A stretch of 64,000 nt of DNA, from positions 744,001 to 808,000 of the forward strand of contig NW_024881562.1 of the NCBI RefSeq assembly GCF_019059575.1. The letters run 5' to 3'. Source of the DNA: Amphibalanus amphitrite. Taxonomy: Eukaryota > Arthropoda > Thecostraca > Balanomorpha > Balanidae. A program made the translations under genes and the position numbers. This document shows, piece by piece, positions 1 through 10,938 of the stretch (position 1 is the first letter of the stretch; each line of letters begins with the position of its first letter). The notes beneath the pieces are model-generated. The model had not been told where the DNA came from and searched no databases. It saw only the letters and a program-made list of their open reading frames with translations.

Positions 1-385
1 CACCGTGTGCCCCAAGCCGACGTACCCCAGCTACGGCAAGTAGGAGCCGCCGCCGACCGGCCGGGCGCGGCTCTGACCGCGGAGCCGCATCGCCCCAGTC
101 GCTGGTCCGCCAATCAGCTGGTCTTTATCTGTGATGTGTGTGATGTACTGTGATGTGTGTGGTCGGGTGAGTTTATACTGTATGTGTACCATGTGATTGT
201 GTAGGTGGGGAGGGGTCACGGGTCGGCTGGTCCGCCCGCTCTGGTCAACATTGTTCCTCTGACGGTGTTATTGTTGTGTGGGAATTCGCGCCCTGCCATG
301 TGAGACTTGTTATACATGCTGACTCGCTGTGATTTATCATGCTGCAACAACGCTACGTGTTACGATGATGTACTCCGAAATGAAA
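1..385 (+). repeat. Left arm of an inverted gene duplication
   Basis: Bases 1 to about 385 match the reverse complement of about 3040-3416. The match covers the last codons, the stop and the 3' flank, including the stretch TACATGCTGACTCGCTGTG. Similarity becomes patchy after about position 345. The two arms are separated by about 2.65 kb of transposon-rich sequence. Confidence 0.85.
2..43 (+). CDS. 3' end of a YVT-repeat secreted protein (partial, cut by window edge)
   Basis: The window opens inside a coding region whose last 13 codons read TVCPKPTYPSYGK followed by TAG. This is identical to the C-terminus of the complete minus-strand gene at 3374-4120, so it is the last part of a second copy in the opposite orientation. 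The bulk of the gene lies to the left of the window. The sequence after the stop also matches the 3' flank of the minus-strand copy, which points to a recent inverted duplication with the two genes tail to tail. Nothing can be said about its promoter or its intactness. Confidence 0.8.
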   Translation, partial: TVCPKPTYPSYGK

Positions 386-396
386 TTTCGTTTTAT

Positions 397-402
397 AATA
401 AA
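397..402 (+). promoter_or_regulatory. Possible polyadenylation signal AATAAA
   Basis: AATAAA lies about 350 bp after the stop of the partial YVT-repeat gene, at a position comparable to the AATAAA downstream of its minus-strand partner. The spacing is plausible for a 3' UTR. Confidence 0.4.
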
Positions 403-786
403 ATGTACAACAATATCGAAATGTTTCCCGGGTATAAAAACGTACTGCACTGTTTGCTGCTACTCATTTATTCGCTCTGTCCCATTCTCAATGACGCAAG
501 GCTAATAGGTGTAACGGAGTTCTATAGCCTTGGGACTTGGGTGCAACCCTTTCTGCTGGCTGAGATTTAGCTTCGCGAAAAAAGGTGGGTGTGCTGCTTT
601 CAACATAAAAACAAATAGAAACAGAAGCGCCTAATTTTATGAATTTAGCTCAGCCCTTAAAAAAAACCTTAAAAGGTCATGTCAATAACGAACAAATTAA
701 AAGGTCAAGCTGAGCCGCTAGATGATTCGAATCATCTTCATGAGCTTGACGTATGAAAGAGGTTAATATATGTTGGTACCTTTTAA

Positions 787-1366
787 CTCTCGCCCGACGA
801 GGGGGGGGTTGATGCAACCCCCCCCCTAAGGTTTTTCGCAAACAACGTAAAAACGGCGGCGCGTAGCGCCGCCAAATTTGGCATACCATCTGGGGCAGCA
901 TTTTCGCACCTTTCCTGAAAAGTTGAAGTCCCATTCTTTTCAGGTCAGGTCACCAGGTCACAAAAACCGGTACAAGGTCAGGGGGAAATTGGACTAGCTT
1001 AGCGGCAACTGAATTCCAGAGTTCACTTAAATTGGTAACAAAGTATATCATTCGATGCGCACGGACGTCTTGAGTTCACTGGTGCTTTTATTTTTGCTCT
1101 ATCTTTACTAGGTAAAAAGTTATAAGCGAAAAAAACTTTTAACATGTTTTAGCAAAGTTTTTGCACTCATACCCCCAAAACTCCCCTAAATATTGACTTA
1201 GAGTCACCAAACTTTCACAGGGGCGAGATCTCCTATGGACCCACCTACCCTGTAAATTTGGCGTTTCTCAGTGCCATAGGAGCCAATCGCGAGGGGGGGT
1301 CGTATCAACCCCCCCTCGCCGTCCGTGTTATGGAAAAGGCCCTCGCCTGGCGAGGGTTGAACGATG
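787..1366. mobile_element. TTAA-type G-tract-hairpin element (copy 1)
   Basis: The left end is TTAA followed by CTCTCGCCCGACG and a G8/C9 hairpin at about 800-826. The right end is a similar hairpin at about 1291-1318 followed by GGCGAGGG and TTGA, a decayed TTAA. The two hairpin loops are inverted counterparts (TTGATGCAA against TTGATACGA when reversed). The interior contains AGGTCA half sites and the family motif ATTCGATGCG. There is no coding capacity. The ends and the TTAA flank resemble non-autonomous piggyBac-like elements, but no transposase is present to prove the class. Confidence 0.6.
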
Positions 1367-1833
1367 AGCCCGTTCTCCCCTTTGCAATAACCAATGGTCC
1401 CGATGCTTAGGATCCTAGGAAGACTAAAATTAAATTATGAATTAAATTCATAGAAAAGCATCTAACATGCATGACCCTGCCGTGTCCGGGCAGCATTAGG
1501 CTTACCTATGATTCCACGATATCGGCTTTATAATGTCTCTGTCAATTATTTTTTCCTGAAAATAATCTGTTAGTAACCTTTTATGACCTTACATGATCAC
1601 AGGATACAAAGATAAGGCATCGAACAATTTGCCCGCGCCCCGCTCCGTAGCTGATATCTCGGTTCATACCGTAACGGCGTAACATATTTCCTAGACGTAA
1701 AAAGTCAAAAAGAAGCCCATTCACAAGAGACATACGACTTTAATTTCTTTCATTGACTTAAAATGGGGTGGGCAACATGTTGACAAGACCTTAGGAACTA
1801 GGTCACAGTTACCAATAAAAACGGGGGAAAAGC

Positions 1834-2640
1834 GTTAGCCCGCGCCCAGCTGGAGGGGGGGGGGGCGGAATCTGCCCCCTCCCGTTTTTGCCAATAACTT
1901 CTAAACGCGTTACGCCAACGACGTCAAACTTTCAGTACCTTATCATACATCAATTTAAGACGTTTCCTGAAAATTTGAGCAAATCCCTCGGATTTTTTTT
2001 AGAAAATGACATTTTAGTGACGTCATGTCCGCCATTTTCGCCTCAAAAACGGCAAAATTTCAAACGCCGTTCACAACTTCATTTTTAAAGGAATCAAGAC
2101 GTAACAAAAAAGGTTATACGTGATTCTACTTTGTCTATCAAATGGCTATCTCGGTTTTTTGAAAATTTTGGATTTTGGCCCAATATTTTTTCTTAAAAAA
2201 ACTGACTTTTAGAAAATTAATTATAAAATCCAAAATTTTGAGTGTATCGAAAAAAAACAATATATGCCAGAGAAGTGGGCAATGTGCACCTAAATACCAA
2301 TTTTTAGAAGAATCGGTTCAAAAATGTGGGAGCTATTCAAAATTTTATGACGTCACGACACACATTTTTTTTTGAAAAATGAACTTTTCTAAGTTCTAGA
2401 CCTCGTACGGAAACAAAAATAGCACCATTCGATTCGCCGTGAAAAACTGCATCAGATAAACACCTTTTTAGACCTTAACAACCAACTTCCAAATTTGACC
2501 TCACTTGACATGACCTTGACCTGACCTCAACCTGAAGTTCATCCAGATGTGGTCCATATCTCTTATTGAGTGTGCCTATTGAATTCTACGAATAAAATAG
2601 CCCATAAAACATGTGCACATGCCCAGCCGATTCGCTTTGT
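1834..2640. mobile_element. TTAA-hairpin family remnant (copy 2, boundaries uncertain)
   Basis: It begins with TTAGCCCGCGCCC and a G11/C6 hairpin at about 1853-1886, like the fragment that ends near 52966. The interior shares words with 51230-51720, such as CATAAAACATGTG, and has dense TGACCT half sites at 2490-2535. The right boundary was not found. No gene is present; the short ORFs here are AT-rich chance frames. Confidence 0.4.
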
Positions 2641-3018
2641 TAAGCTAAGCACATTTGCCGTATACCTATGCATCGCTCTAGTACCTATGTCTCTAGTAAA
2701 ATGTATTATCAAATGACAAATGCTTATAACCTATCATAACCTAAGATGACATTTCAAGTGACCACTGGTCGTTCTTGTTGTATAAAACCGACCCATTGTA
2801 TGTGCGACCCATGAGCAATGCAGTCGAGATAGCGTAGTGGGTTCCGTTCGAGATACTGACAAGATGAGAAAGTGATGCCCGTCATGATAGCCTATATTCA
2901 GCATCTTATTCAATCTGGTTTTGCCGATCTCATAGCTTGATATGTTTTCGAACGGTACTTCTTTCAATCTGATTTTCCATGTGTCTCCATAAAAGAATTC
3001 ACTATATAAAACGTTCAC

Positions 3019-3024
3019 TTTATT
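3019..3024 (-). promoter_or_regulatory. Polyadenylation signal of the minus-strand YVT-repeat gene
   Basis: On the minus strand AATAAA lies about 350 bp after the stop codon at 3374-3376, a normal 3' UTR distance for the gene upstream. No other AATAAA was noticed closer to the stop. Confidence 0.45.
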
Positions 3025-3039
3025 AGTGACATGGGTGTC

Positions 3040-3416
3040 TTGGAGTACATCATCATAACACATTTCTATCAGCATGATAAATCACAGCGAGTCAGCATGT
3101 ATAACAAGTCTCACATGGCAGGGCGCGAATTCCCACACAACAATAACACCGTCAGAGGAACAATGTTGACCAGAGCGGGCGGACCAGCCGACCCGTGACC
3201 CCTCCCCACCTACACAATCACATGGTACACTTACAGTACTATAAACACACCCGACCACACACATCACAGTACATCACACACATCACAGATAAAGACCAGC
3301 TGATTGGTGGACCAGCGACTGAGGCGGTGCGGCTTCGCGGTCAGAGCCGCGCCCGGCCGGTCGGCGGCGGCGTCTACTTGCCGTAGCTGGGGTACGTCGG
3401 CTTGGGGCACACGGTG
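3040..3416 (-). repeat. Right arm of the inverted gene duplication
   Basis: This is the reverse complement of about 1-385. It covers the last 13 codons and the 3' flank of the complete minus-strand gene. The arms differ by scattered substitutions, for example GTAGACGCC against GTAGGAGCC just after the stop. Confidence 0.85.
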
Positions 3417-4120
3417 ACGTACTGGTTCTGGTACTGGGTGCTCGTCACCGTCACATACTGGTGCTGCGTCTCCGTGTGGTAGACCTGCTTGTACTCGGGG
3501 TAGGCGTTGGTGATGGTCTGCGTGACGTAGTAGGGCACCTGCTGCGTCTCGGTGATGTACTCGTAGCTGAGCTTGGTCTCGGTGACGTAGCGGTACTCGG
3601 GGTACGCCTGGCTGTGGTAGGCCGTCCGCGTCACGTAGTAGGGCACCCGGGCCGTCTCCGTGTAGTACTGCTGCACGGCCACCACGTCCGTGTAGTAGGC
3701 TGTCTTGGTCTGCATCACAAACACCGTCTCGGTCAGGTACTGGTGTTCGGTGACGTACTTGGTGTCGTAGAGCACCTTGGTGCTGACCTTGACCTCCGGC
3801 GCGCCGTACGCAGTCACGTACTGCGAGTGGTACACGGTGCTCGGCTGGTACTGGGTCTCGGTAACCTGCTGGTAGCGCGTGGTCGGCTCCAGCGCCGTGT
3901 ACGTGTTGTACTGGGTCTCAAAGTCTATCTTGGTCGAGGTAATGGTGACGTAGTGAGTGCGCGGCTCGCAGGCGGGCGTGCCGTAGCCGGCGGCCGGCGC
4001 TGGCGCGTCGTACGACGGAGCGATGACCGGCGGAGGCGCGTGCTGCGGCCGTCCGTCGGGCGAGGGCAGGGCGGCCGTGCAGACGGCGCCGGCCACCAGC
4101 AGCACCAGCAGACGCGCCAT
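3374..4120 (-). CDS. Secreted Tyr/Val/Thr-repeat protein, cuticle or secretory type
   Basis: A single-exon gene of 248 codons. ATG at 4118-4120 is preferred over the in-frame GTG just upstream because it begins a clean signal peptide (MARLLVLLVAGAVCTAALP). A Pro/Ala-rich linker follows to about residue 45. The rest is a degenerate repeat built on YVT, TETQ, YHSQ and PYYVT units, ending in TVCPKPTYPSYGK. Only a few cysteines are seen (one near the repeat start, one near the end). Tyr/Thr/Val-rich repeats after a signal peptide are typical of arthropod extracellular matrix, cuticle or secreted adhesive-like proteins. The exact function is unknown and I do not recognise a named family. A TATA box at 4193-4198 and an AATAAA at 3019-3024 frame the transcript. 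The antisense frame is also open for 297 codons, which is a codon-bias shadow. Confidence 0.8.
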   Translation of the reverse strand: MARLLVLLVAGAVCTAALPSPDGRPQHAPPPVIAPSYDAPAPAAGYGTPACEPRTHYVTITSTKIDFETQYNTYTALEPTTRYQQVTETQYQPSTVYHSQYVTAYGAPEVKVSTKVLYDTKYVTEHQYLTETVFVMQTKTAYYTDVVAVQQYYTETARVPYYVTRTAYHSQAYPEYRYVTETKLSYEYITETQQVPYYVTQTITNAYPEYKQVYHTETQHQYVTVTSTQYQNQYVTVCPKPTYPSYGK

Positions 4121-4192
4121 CACGTTTGTGAGTCTATGTGCTGCTGCGGGCCGGTCGGCGGGGATTGTGACGCCGACCGGCCGACCGCTGCC

Positions 4193-4198
4193 TTTATA
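4193..4198 (-). promoter_or_regulatory. TATA box of the YVT-repeat gene
   Basis: The minus strand reads GGTATAAAGG about 75 bp before the ATG. This would place the transcription start near 4163-4168 and give a 5' UTR of roughly 45 bp, which fits a short single-exon arthropod secreted-protein gene. Confidence 0.55.
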
Positions 4199-4884
4199 CC
4201 ACCACGGAGACGGGACGGTGACGACACCGGTCGACCCAAATCGACTCCGGTGGGGACGGCCCGCCCCCGGTCACACGGCGCCCGCCGGCCCTCACAGCCG
4301 GGCGCACACAGGGAAGGAGGAACCCGCAGCTTACCCAATGTTTACGGCCCATGAACGGCTGCCCGGGCGACCACTGACACTGTTCCACCGCGCGGAGCAC
4401 GACCATCGCAGCCGTGACTCGAGCGCTCGTCAGATGGGGCAATATGCATTGCCCCTTTATACAACAATCGACCGCCTATCAAAATGTTGATTCAATTATT
4501 TCAAAGTCAACAGATCGCAGGCAGGAATGGTAGGCCCAGAATGTTTTGAATAAGACCGTGTGATTATTATTTCGCGCTGTCTGTCGAACGGTGTTCGTCA
4601 TTCCATTCTTTTTGCCACCATAAAGGGATGCAGTTAGCTAAAGCGAACATTTCCATGTTAACCTGCGAATGCAATCCATAAAATCTGCGAAACAGCTGTC
4701 TAACTGCACTGATAGGCGTTGTGCAGATAGCCGTAGCCGTAATTCGCAGATGAGCCAGATATGAAATGTCACTGGTCTGTCGACATTCGAACGCACCGGC
4801 CGGGACGGTCACGTTGAATAGCAGCATGAGACGTCAGATTTGGAGACCGGGCGGCGGTCCAGGTAACTGAATGTTAACACACCT

Positions 4885-7513
4885 GGGGCATTCCACGATA
4901 GATCGTACCACTTTTTTCCAATTTGACACCCTCATCCCTCGGATTTTAACGATAATTGGTGTAAGGGGTAATCAGGGGCTCTGAATCCTCCTGTGACAAT
5001 TTCTGGCTTATCTGATGAGTGGTTTTTGAGTTATAATGTATAACATGTTTTGGATCTTGCGTTGCAGCGCCAAGTTTGGCGGGCTGTAACTCTAAGACGG
5101 ATAATCCAAATGCCAAATGCTATACGGCATTGAACTATTGAAACAAAAAGTAATATGCATTTTTAAAATTTTGAAATATAAACTATTTTTGATATCTAAC
5201 ACATCGAGTTTCATTTCATTTGAATTTTCATGCCTTTGGGACCAATTTGTTTTTTAATTTCTATTTACTTAAAACATTTTTGGATCATTATTAAGTAGTA
5301 TGCAAAAAATTAGGAAGGTGTTCTTTCTATAAATGCACTTATTTTGCGTCACCGTAATGGTCTCGAATTGTGATTTCGGGAAGAGAGCCTACAAATGGCG
5401 TGGTAAAGCTGCCTAGTGACATCACTGGTTACTGAAAGTCCAATTGAAGTCATTTTTACCTCGCGTTTGCATTGTTGACCTTGCGTGACGTCATTCGTAT
5501 GCGTCACTAGGGTCAAAGAGTTTTTCGTTAATAACTCTCGATCAAATTGAGCTAGAGAGACGGGAAAGCTACCAATGGACTCGGGAAGACCTTGCGAATC
5601 GAATGATGTGCAATATGATCTCATTCGCCCAGCTTCGTGGCCTGACCCGACTGTGAACCATCTATGTGGCGGCGCTGTTTGTCCAGCGCCGCGCTGGTTG
5701 GCTTTGCCGGGGACTCTGGGCGGTCACGTGATGCCCGAGGGCTGGCTGCCGGCTGGGCCGCCCGGTCGGGGCGCGGAGCCAAATACACGGCAGTGTGCTG
5801 ACCTGAGGTCAGCGACTTAAGCTGACCTCACCAGAACAAACAGTATACCATTCGACGCGCCGGAGCTAGGCAAACACAACGATGCTAAAATCGCGGCTCT
5901 GCGACCATTTGTTGCGAAGTTATCTACCGAAAACCGGACCCGTAATTTGGGTCACTTGAAATGACATCAGGGGTCACCAATGAACCCGAGACCTTAAAAA
6001 GTGGTATCAATCGATGCATCTTGTAACGGCGCACATGCTCGTTTTTTCCGCAAGGTTCTAGCTCCATTGGAGGCGAAACGGCGAGCTGGGGTCGTACTGA
6101 CCCCCCGGAAACCCATTTTGTATGCATTAACCCTCGCCCGTAAACGGCGATCTGCCACCTTCGCCCATGCAGGGGGGGGGGGGTTGGTGCGACCCCCCCC
6201 CTTGGCGTTTGAAAACGGAGCGTCGTAGAGCTTAGCGGAAAAGACCAACGGATTGCTCTCGCCGAGATCTCGCGATTGGTGGTATATTTTTTGGTCCTAG
6301 GTCAACATTTGACCTACTTTTGACCGGTCAAAGGTCAAATTTTCGGAAAAATAGACTTTTTTCAACTTTCCGCGGCGATTGCGGCAAAAAGGTGGGAGAT
6401 ATCGACTTGAAACCTTCACTATCGTGTTCCTTGATCAATTCTCTATCGTTTGGTATGTATTTCGTTTCCCTAGCTCTAAAAATGGCGCGTTGGGAGCGCC
6501 GGAAGTCGGCAAGGTCACAGTCGGCGGCAGAAGTTCGAAAAATCAAAATTTGAATTTTTGAAATCTGATTGTATTTTTGGATTTGGAAGGTCCATTTGCT
6601 CCCTATAGAAGCTAATATTGCTGCATATTCCCATTGAGGTGACAAGAATTAGCAAAATAGTGGTTCGGGCGCTTTTCAAAAATAGTACCGGACGCTGTTC
6701 CTCTTGTGACGTCATAGCTCCGTGACCTGACCTGACCCGGTCAAGTTTCTTATACCATATGATAGCCATTACTTGCCCCAACATGCATGGGAAGTTTCAT
6801 CACGATCCATCAACCGATGTCCGTACCACCGGCAGGAAACCTCGGGCGTTGGCACTCAGTTTGTGAAAATCCGGCCGGAGGCTGTTCCCTTTGTGACGTC
6901 ATAACTCCGTGACCTGACATTACCCAGTCAAATTTTTTTTTTTTATCAAAAGATGCGCAAGGTTTGCCCCATAAGGTACCCAAAATTTGGCGTATTTCCG
7001 AAAAACCTCAGGGGGGGGGGTTGCACCAACCCCCCCCCCCCCCTACATGGGCGAGGGTTAAAATGAGGAACTTATAGAAAGAACACCTTTCTAATTTTTT
7101 GCATGTCGATTTTAAATGACCTGAAATTAATTTTGAAGAAATAAAAATGGCAAAAAATTTGGTCCCAAGCGCCGTTATAGACAATTCAAAAAAATCTTAC
7201 GACTTTTTTCAATATGTAAAGCTTTTCTTTCCAATTTTAAAAAAGCTGTATTAATCTTTGATTCATCGTTAGTTCAAAGCTGTTTACCGTTTGTTGCTTG
7301 CTTAGCTCGTTTTTGAGTTATAGCTCATCAAACTCACCCTTACAATCTGAAGTTTAGAAAATATTATGCAATGTAGCTCAAAAAGTTTTCATATGAGAAG
7401 TCTGATATTTTGGCAGGTGTTTTTGGAGCCTATGATTACCCCTAGCACCAATTTTCATTCAAATCTGAGAGATGAGGGTGACGGGCCTGGTACGATCTAT
7501 CGTGGAATGCCCC
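4885..7513. mobile_element. DNA transposon with ~440-bp terminal inverted repeats starting GGGGCATTCCACG
   Basis: The left end GGGGCATTCCACGATAGATC and its right-end inverse match. Similarity continues inward for about 440 bp, ending near the shared word GGTGTTCTTTCTATAA (about 5320-5335 and 7070-7085, inverted). The flanking direct repeat is ACCT on both sides. A second element with the same terminal sequence lies at 35953-37749 with flanks GCAC, so a 4-bp target duplication is likely. The interior carries a nested TTAA element (6131-7057) and AGGTCA-rich sequence. No transposase is recognisable. The superfamily is not assigned. Confidence 0.7.
6131..7057. mobile_element. TTAA-type G-tract-hairpin element (copy 3), nested
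   Basis: It is flanked on both sides by TTAA (6127-6130 and 7058-7061). Terminal inverted repeats start CCCTCGCCC. G-tract/C-tract hairpins lie at about 6171-6202 and 7011-7044, with loops TTGGTGCGA and, inverted, TTGGTGCAA. The interior has repeated AGGTCA/TGACCT words and no ORF of note. It sits inside the long-inverted-repeat element at 4885-7513, so it inserted later. Confidence 0.7.
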
Positions 7514-7725
7514 ACCTTTCAACGCGACCGGCACCCATGTCAGCCATACCTATTCAGCAGATTGCAGGATCATTGCACACAATCCACCTCTTATTGGGTT
7601 TGCAGGTTAACTACCTCTCGAATGATCACGCGGCAGTCTATGTAAACCTTTTCAAACACCGAATTACAAGTAACGTTGACAGTTGACCCAATGAACACAA
7701 AAATACATAGCACCCGTGACCCTTC

Positions 7726-8060
7726 ACACAGAAAAATATTAACACCGTTAGCGGTGTAATTGCACAGTACATATCTGAGCACTTGAGGAAAGTTAATTTA
7801 GTCCCTTCCCCGCTTACATTACTCGCGCTTCTAAATGAACACCAGGAAGAAGGTAATAGAACACTGTTAGGAGGGTTGGGTGGTTTGCTACATGTAGTAA
7901 AACACCCAACCCTCCTAACAGTGTTCTATTACCTTCTTCCTGGTGTTCATTTAGAAGCGCGAGTAATTTAAGCGGGGAAGGGACTAAATTAACTTTCCTC
8001 AAGTGCTCAGATATGTACTGTGCAATTACACCGCTAACGGTGTCAATATTTTTCTGTGTG
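7726..8060. repeat. 335-bp near-perfect palindrome (foldback element)
   Basis: The left arm starts ACACAGAAAAATATT and the right arm ends in its inverse, AATATTTTTCTGTGTG. Arms of about 160 bp are almost identical and meet at CTACATGTAG near 7892. The short ORFs reading through it on both strands encode the same peptide because of the symmetry and are not genes. It resembles a foldback MITE. No clear target duplication was identified. Confidence 0.8.
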
Positions 8061-8790
8061 TTGTTTATGCCCATGAGGTCATGTCAGGTCACGAGGGTAT
8101 CTAGCAGGTTTTAGCAAATAGTTTTGGATAGAGGCATGTTAGAGCGATGAAAACGCATTAGATTTGTTAAGCTCCACGATACGGATCGGCTGATACGCAG
8201 CATGACCCTTTCCGGTCAGGTCAAGACCTTGGCCTGAGGTCATTTTTTCAATTTGACCTTTCAAGGTCAAATTATAGTTCATTCGATGCGTCTTGACGAG
8301 AGGAACACTATGCAGGTAAAGTTTAGCTCGTGCAAGGCTTGAGTCAAAAGTTAGTGCAAAAAAAAAAACTGTCCGCAAAAATCGTCCATTTTGGCAGTTT
8401 TTGCCACCTGCAGGCTAGAACGTTGACGTCGGATCAAATATGCAGGGAGAAATATTCAAAGAGAGCGTTCAGCGAGCTATCAAATGCGCTTTTCCTCGGC
8501 GCTGTAGCTCTCTTGGTTCCCGAGTTATGTGTCGGCTTCTAAAAATTGTTGACATTTGGCCTGAAAATCTGCAACATTTGGCCTTCAATGACCTCTGGTG
8601 ATCTGACCTTGACCTGAGCAAAAAAGTGACTGAAGTAGTTCCGTCATTATGTTTGTCACTCTTTCGCACACTGCCTTCCGCGTATCGCTGCGTGGCCCAG
8701 GAGCCGAGTTAGAAGGGGAAGGGTGTTCAAACACCCCCCCCCCCCAGCAGGGCGTGGAAATCCAGGACCCCAGCGGTATGCGGGTTAAGA
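8061..8790. mobile_element. TTAA-hairpin family remnant (copy 4, one end recognised)
   Basis: It contains AGGTCA arrays (8078-8095, 8215-8272, 8585-8620) and the family motif TTCATTCGATGCGTCTTGACG. Near the right end is a hairpin GGGTGTTCAAACACCC followed by C-tracts (about 8715-8745), ending in TATGCGGGTTAA. The left end is not resolved. No gene is seen. Confidence 0.4.
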
Positions 8791-10538
8791 CGGAGGACAG
8801 TGTAGTGTAGGATTCAATGTCATCGTATGGAAGCTCTAACGCCAGTCATTTTGAATTTTTAATCCAATGAAGCATTGCTATGTTGAAGTTCTATACGAAC
8901 TGTCACAATTGCAAATATGTAGTCGAACACATTGTTTATTTTATTTGCACTAAAACTTAAATATTCAGCATAGCTTGAAGTAACTATAATTTTAAGATTA
9001 AATTGCATGTCATTTATATTAATTTGCTTGTCATTTATTTTAAATAGCATGTCAATTGTTTTAAGCTAAATGTCACGTGTTTTAACCCGCCTGTCAATTG
9101 TTTTAATTCAGAAATCAACTGTTTTAAATTGGACTTCATTTGTCTTAAAATGCATCGAAAATGGTGTAAATGTACCTTAAAACATTTCGTTCGCCACAGT
9201 AACCAGTAATTACTTCTCAATGGGGAATGCTCATTGCTCATAGCGGGAATAATCGATAAATATCCGTCTGTTTCCAGTGCTTAAATATGCACAAATCGCA
9301 TGAAGGGTAACTGGTGTCACGATTCCAGACTCCGCCTTGGTAAATAAACAAATCAATTCCTTTTTCTCCAAATTAAGAGACACCTTCCACTCTCCTTTCT
9401 AGCGAATGCATTTTTCCCCAGTGTCCTCTCAGACAGATGACATTTCACCTAAAATACTCCCCTCTCCCACCCATCGACAATATTTTCCTTGATATAGCGT
9501 CATCTAGACTGTTCTAACGGCATTTTAACCTTAGACAGTATCCTCTCCCTCCTACTGCAACTGACGGCATTTTCCTTCCGATAGGGCCTTCTTACATTCT
9601 TACAGACGGCCTTATCCCTCAGACACGGTCCTTTTCTCTCCCGCAAACGTTTTTTTCTAAGCGCCTTTTCCCTACTACGGAAGGTATCATTCCTAACATT
9701 ACCATCTCTTTCCTATTCTTTCTTATTGTCTCTTTCTCTCTCCTAAAAGCACCATTTTCCGCCGGACAGCTCTCTGCTTCCTACCGGCGGCATTTCCCTC
9801 ACAATGTTCTCCCTCCCTCCAACCGACGTTAGCTTCCAAAGACAGCTTACTGGCCATAGTACCTGTCCTTTAAACCAATCTATCGGCATTGTCGCAAAGT
9901 TGTTTCGTACCAACCCACCACTGCGTACGCCCACAGCTGCGAGGGTCCACCAAAGCGATCGACACACTATCTCGCTGGCTCAGAGCTGAGCATTCCAAAG
10001 GCCCAGTCCCAAAAAAGAGGCAGCTTCATAGATTCTCATTGCATTACACAGCTGTGGTCATAAACGGTTGGTGTTTTCCACCAACTAAGCACGCGTGCGC
10101 ACCTCACCATAACAACCAACACGACACGAAATCGAGCACACCACCGGAATTTACCCCTTACGTTGTTCTCCCTATCCAATTAACAAGAATAAAATATATA
10201 TTGAAATAATTTACAAGCATCCTAGGTAGATCTTGGGCCCTGAAGCCACACCACGAGGGCACCATTGGCGGAAAATTGCTACTAACGCTCATATAAACCC
10301 GCAAGAAGGTAGCCCGGGCGGGTATTGCGCTCCGATCGCAAACCGCGGCGCAGATAGGATGGAGTTTCGCAGCTAACGTCATGAGGTGGCCAGATCCACC
10401 CAGCCCGTCCACCGGTTCACCATTGGACGTTTTTATCACTTATGGGCTGTTCACTGTTCAGCTTCCACACCCGTCGTATCTCCAGCATTAATGTGCTACG
10501 CGGATCGACTGCTGTAGGAATACCGTTCAACAGTGCTG
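8791..10538. other. Gene-free stretch: degenerate repeats and pyrimidine-rich sequence
   Basis: From 9010 to about 9190 a loose TGTCAATTGTTTTAA-like unit recurs with a period of roughly 30 bp. From 9360 to 9830 the plus strand is rich in TTTCCC/CTCTCC blocks with recurring ACGGCATTTTCC-like words. I see no conserved coding sequence. Part of it may be 3' flank of the PREB gene, but no clear polyadenylation signal was found. Confidence 0.4.
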
Positions 10539-10539
10539 C

Positions 10540-10795
10540 GACTGTCATGTGCCATTCGTATGACAAAAGTACGACAGCGACTGAACACTGTCGTACAAGT
10601 GTCGTATGAATGAACTACGAGAGTCACAAAACTGCCGCACGAGTGCTGTATAACAGTTGCGTGACAAAAGTACGGCAGTTGTACGATTGAGGTACGACTT
10701 TCACATAACTGTCGTACGAGTGTCGTTTGTCAGTCGTATAACAAATGTGCGACAGTCGTACCTCATTCGCAAAACTGCCGTACGAGTGTTACACA
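10540..10795. repeat. Degenerate ~70-bp minisatellite with ACTGTCGTAC core
   Basis: Words such as ACTGTCGTACGAGTGTCG recur near 10587, 10627, 10703 and 10771. Spacing is about 40-76 bp and the inverse word GTACGACAGT is interspersed. It lies just downstream of the PREB stop codon and could be within its 3' UTR. Confidence 0.5.
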
Positions 10796-10938
10796 CAAGC
10801 AATACAACAGCAATACGACTCTGCAGCTGCGCGGTACGCGGCTATGATTCAACACGTCACCGTTATGCCGGTCGTCCGCGCCGCCCGTACGCCGCCTCAG
10901 TCATGCTGCCACCGGGTCACCTAAGTCATGTTGCAGTC

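Noticed and set aside
2734-3075. 113-codon minus-strand frame next to the duplicated gene
   Set aside because: It overlaps the 3' flank of the YVT-repeat gene including its polyadenylation signal, and has no recognisable domain.
3461-4354. 297-codon plus-strand frame opposite the YVT-repeat gene
   Set aside because: It is the antisense of a strongly biased GC-rich coding sequence; the minus strand has the signal peptide, repeats, TATA box and polyadenylation signal.
7783-8074. Two similar peptides on opposite strands (LVPSPLTLLALLNEHQEEGN)
   Set aside because: They arise from the two arms of a palindrome and have no homologue that I recognise.
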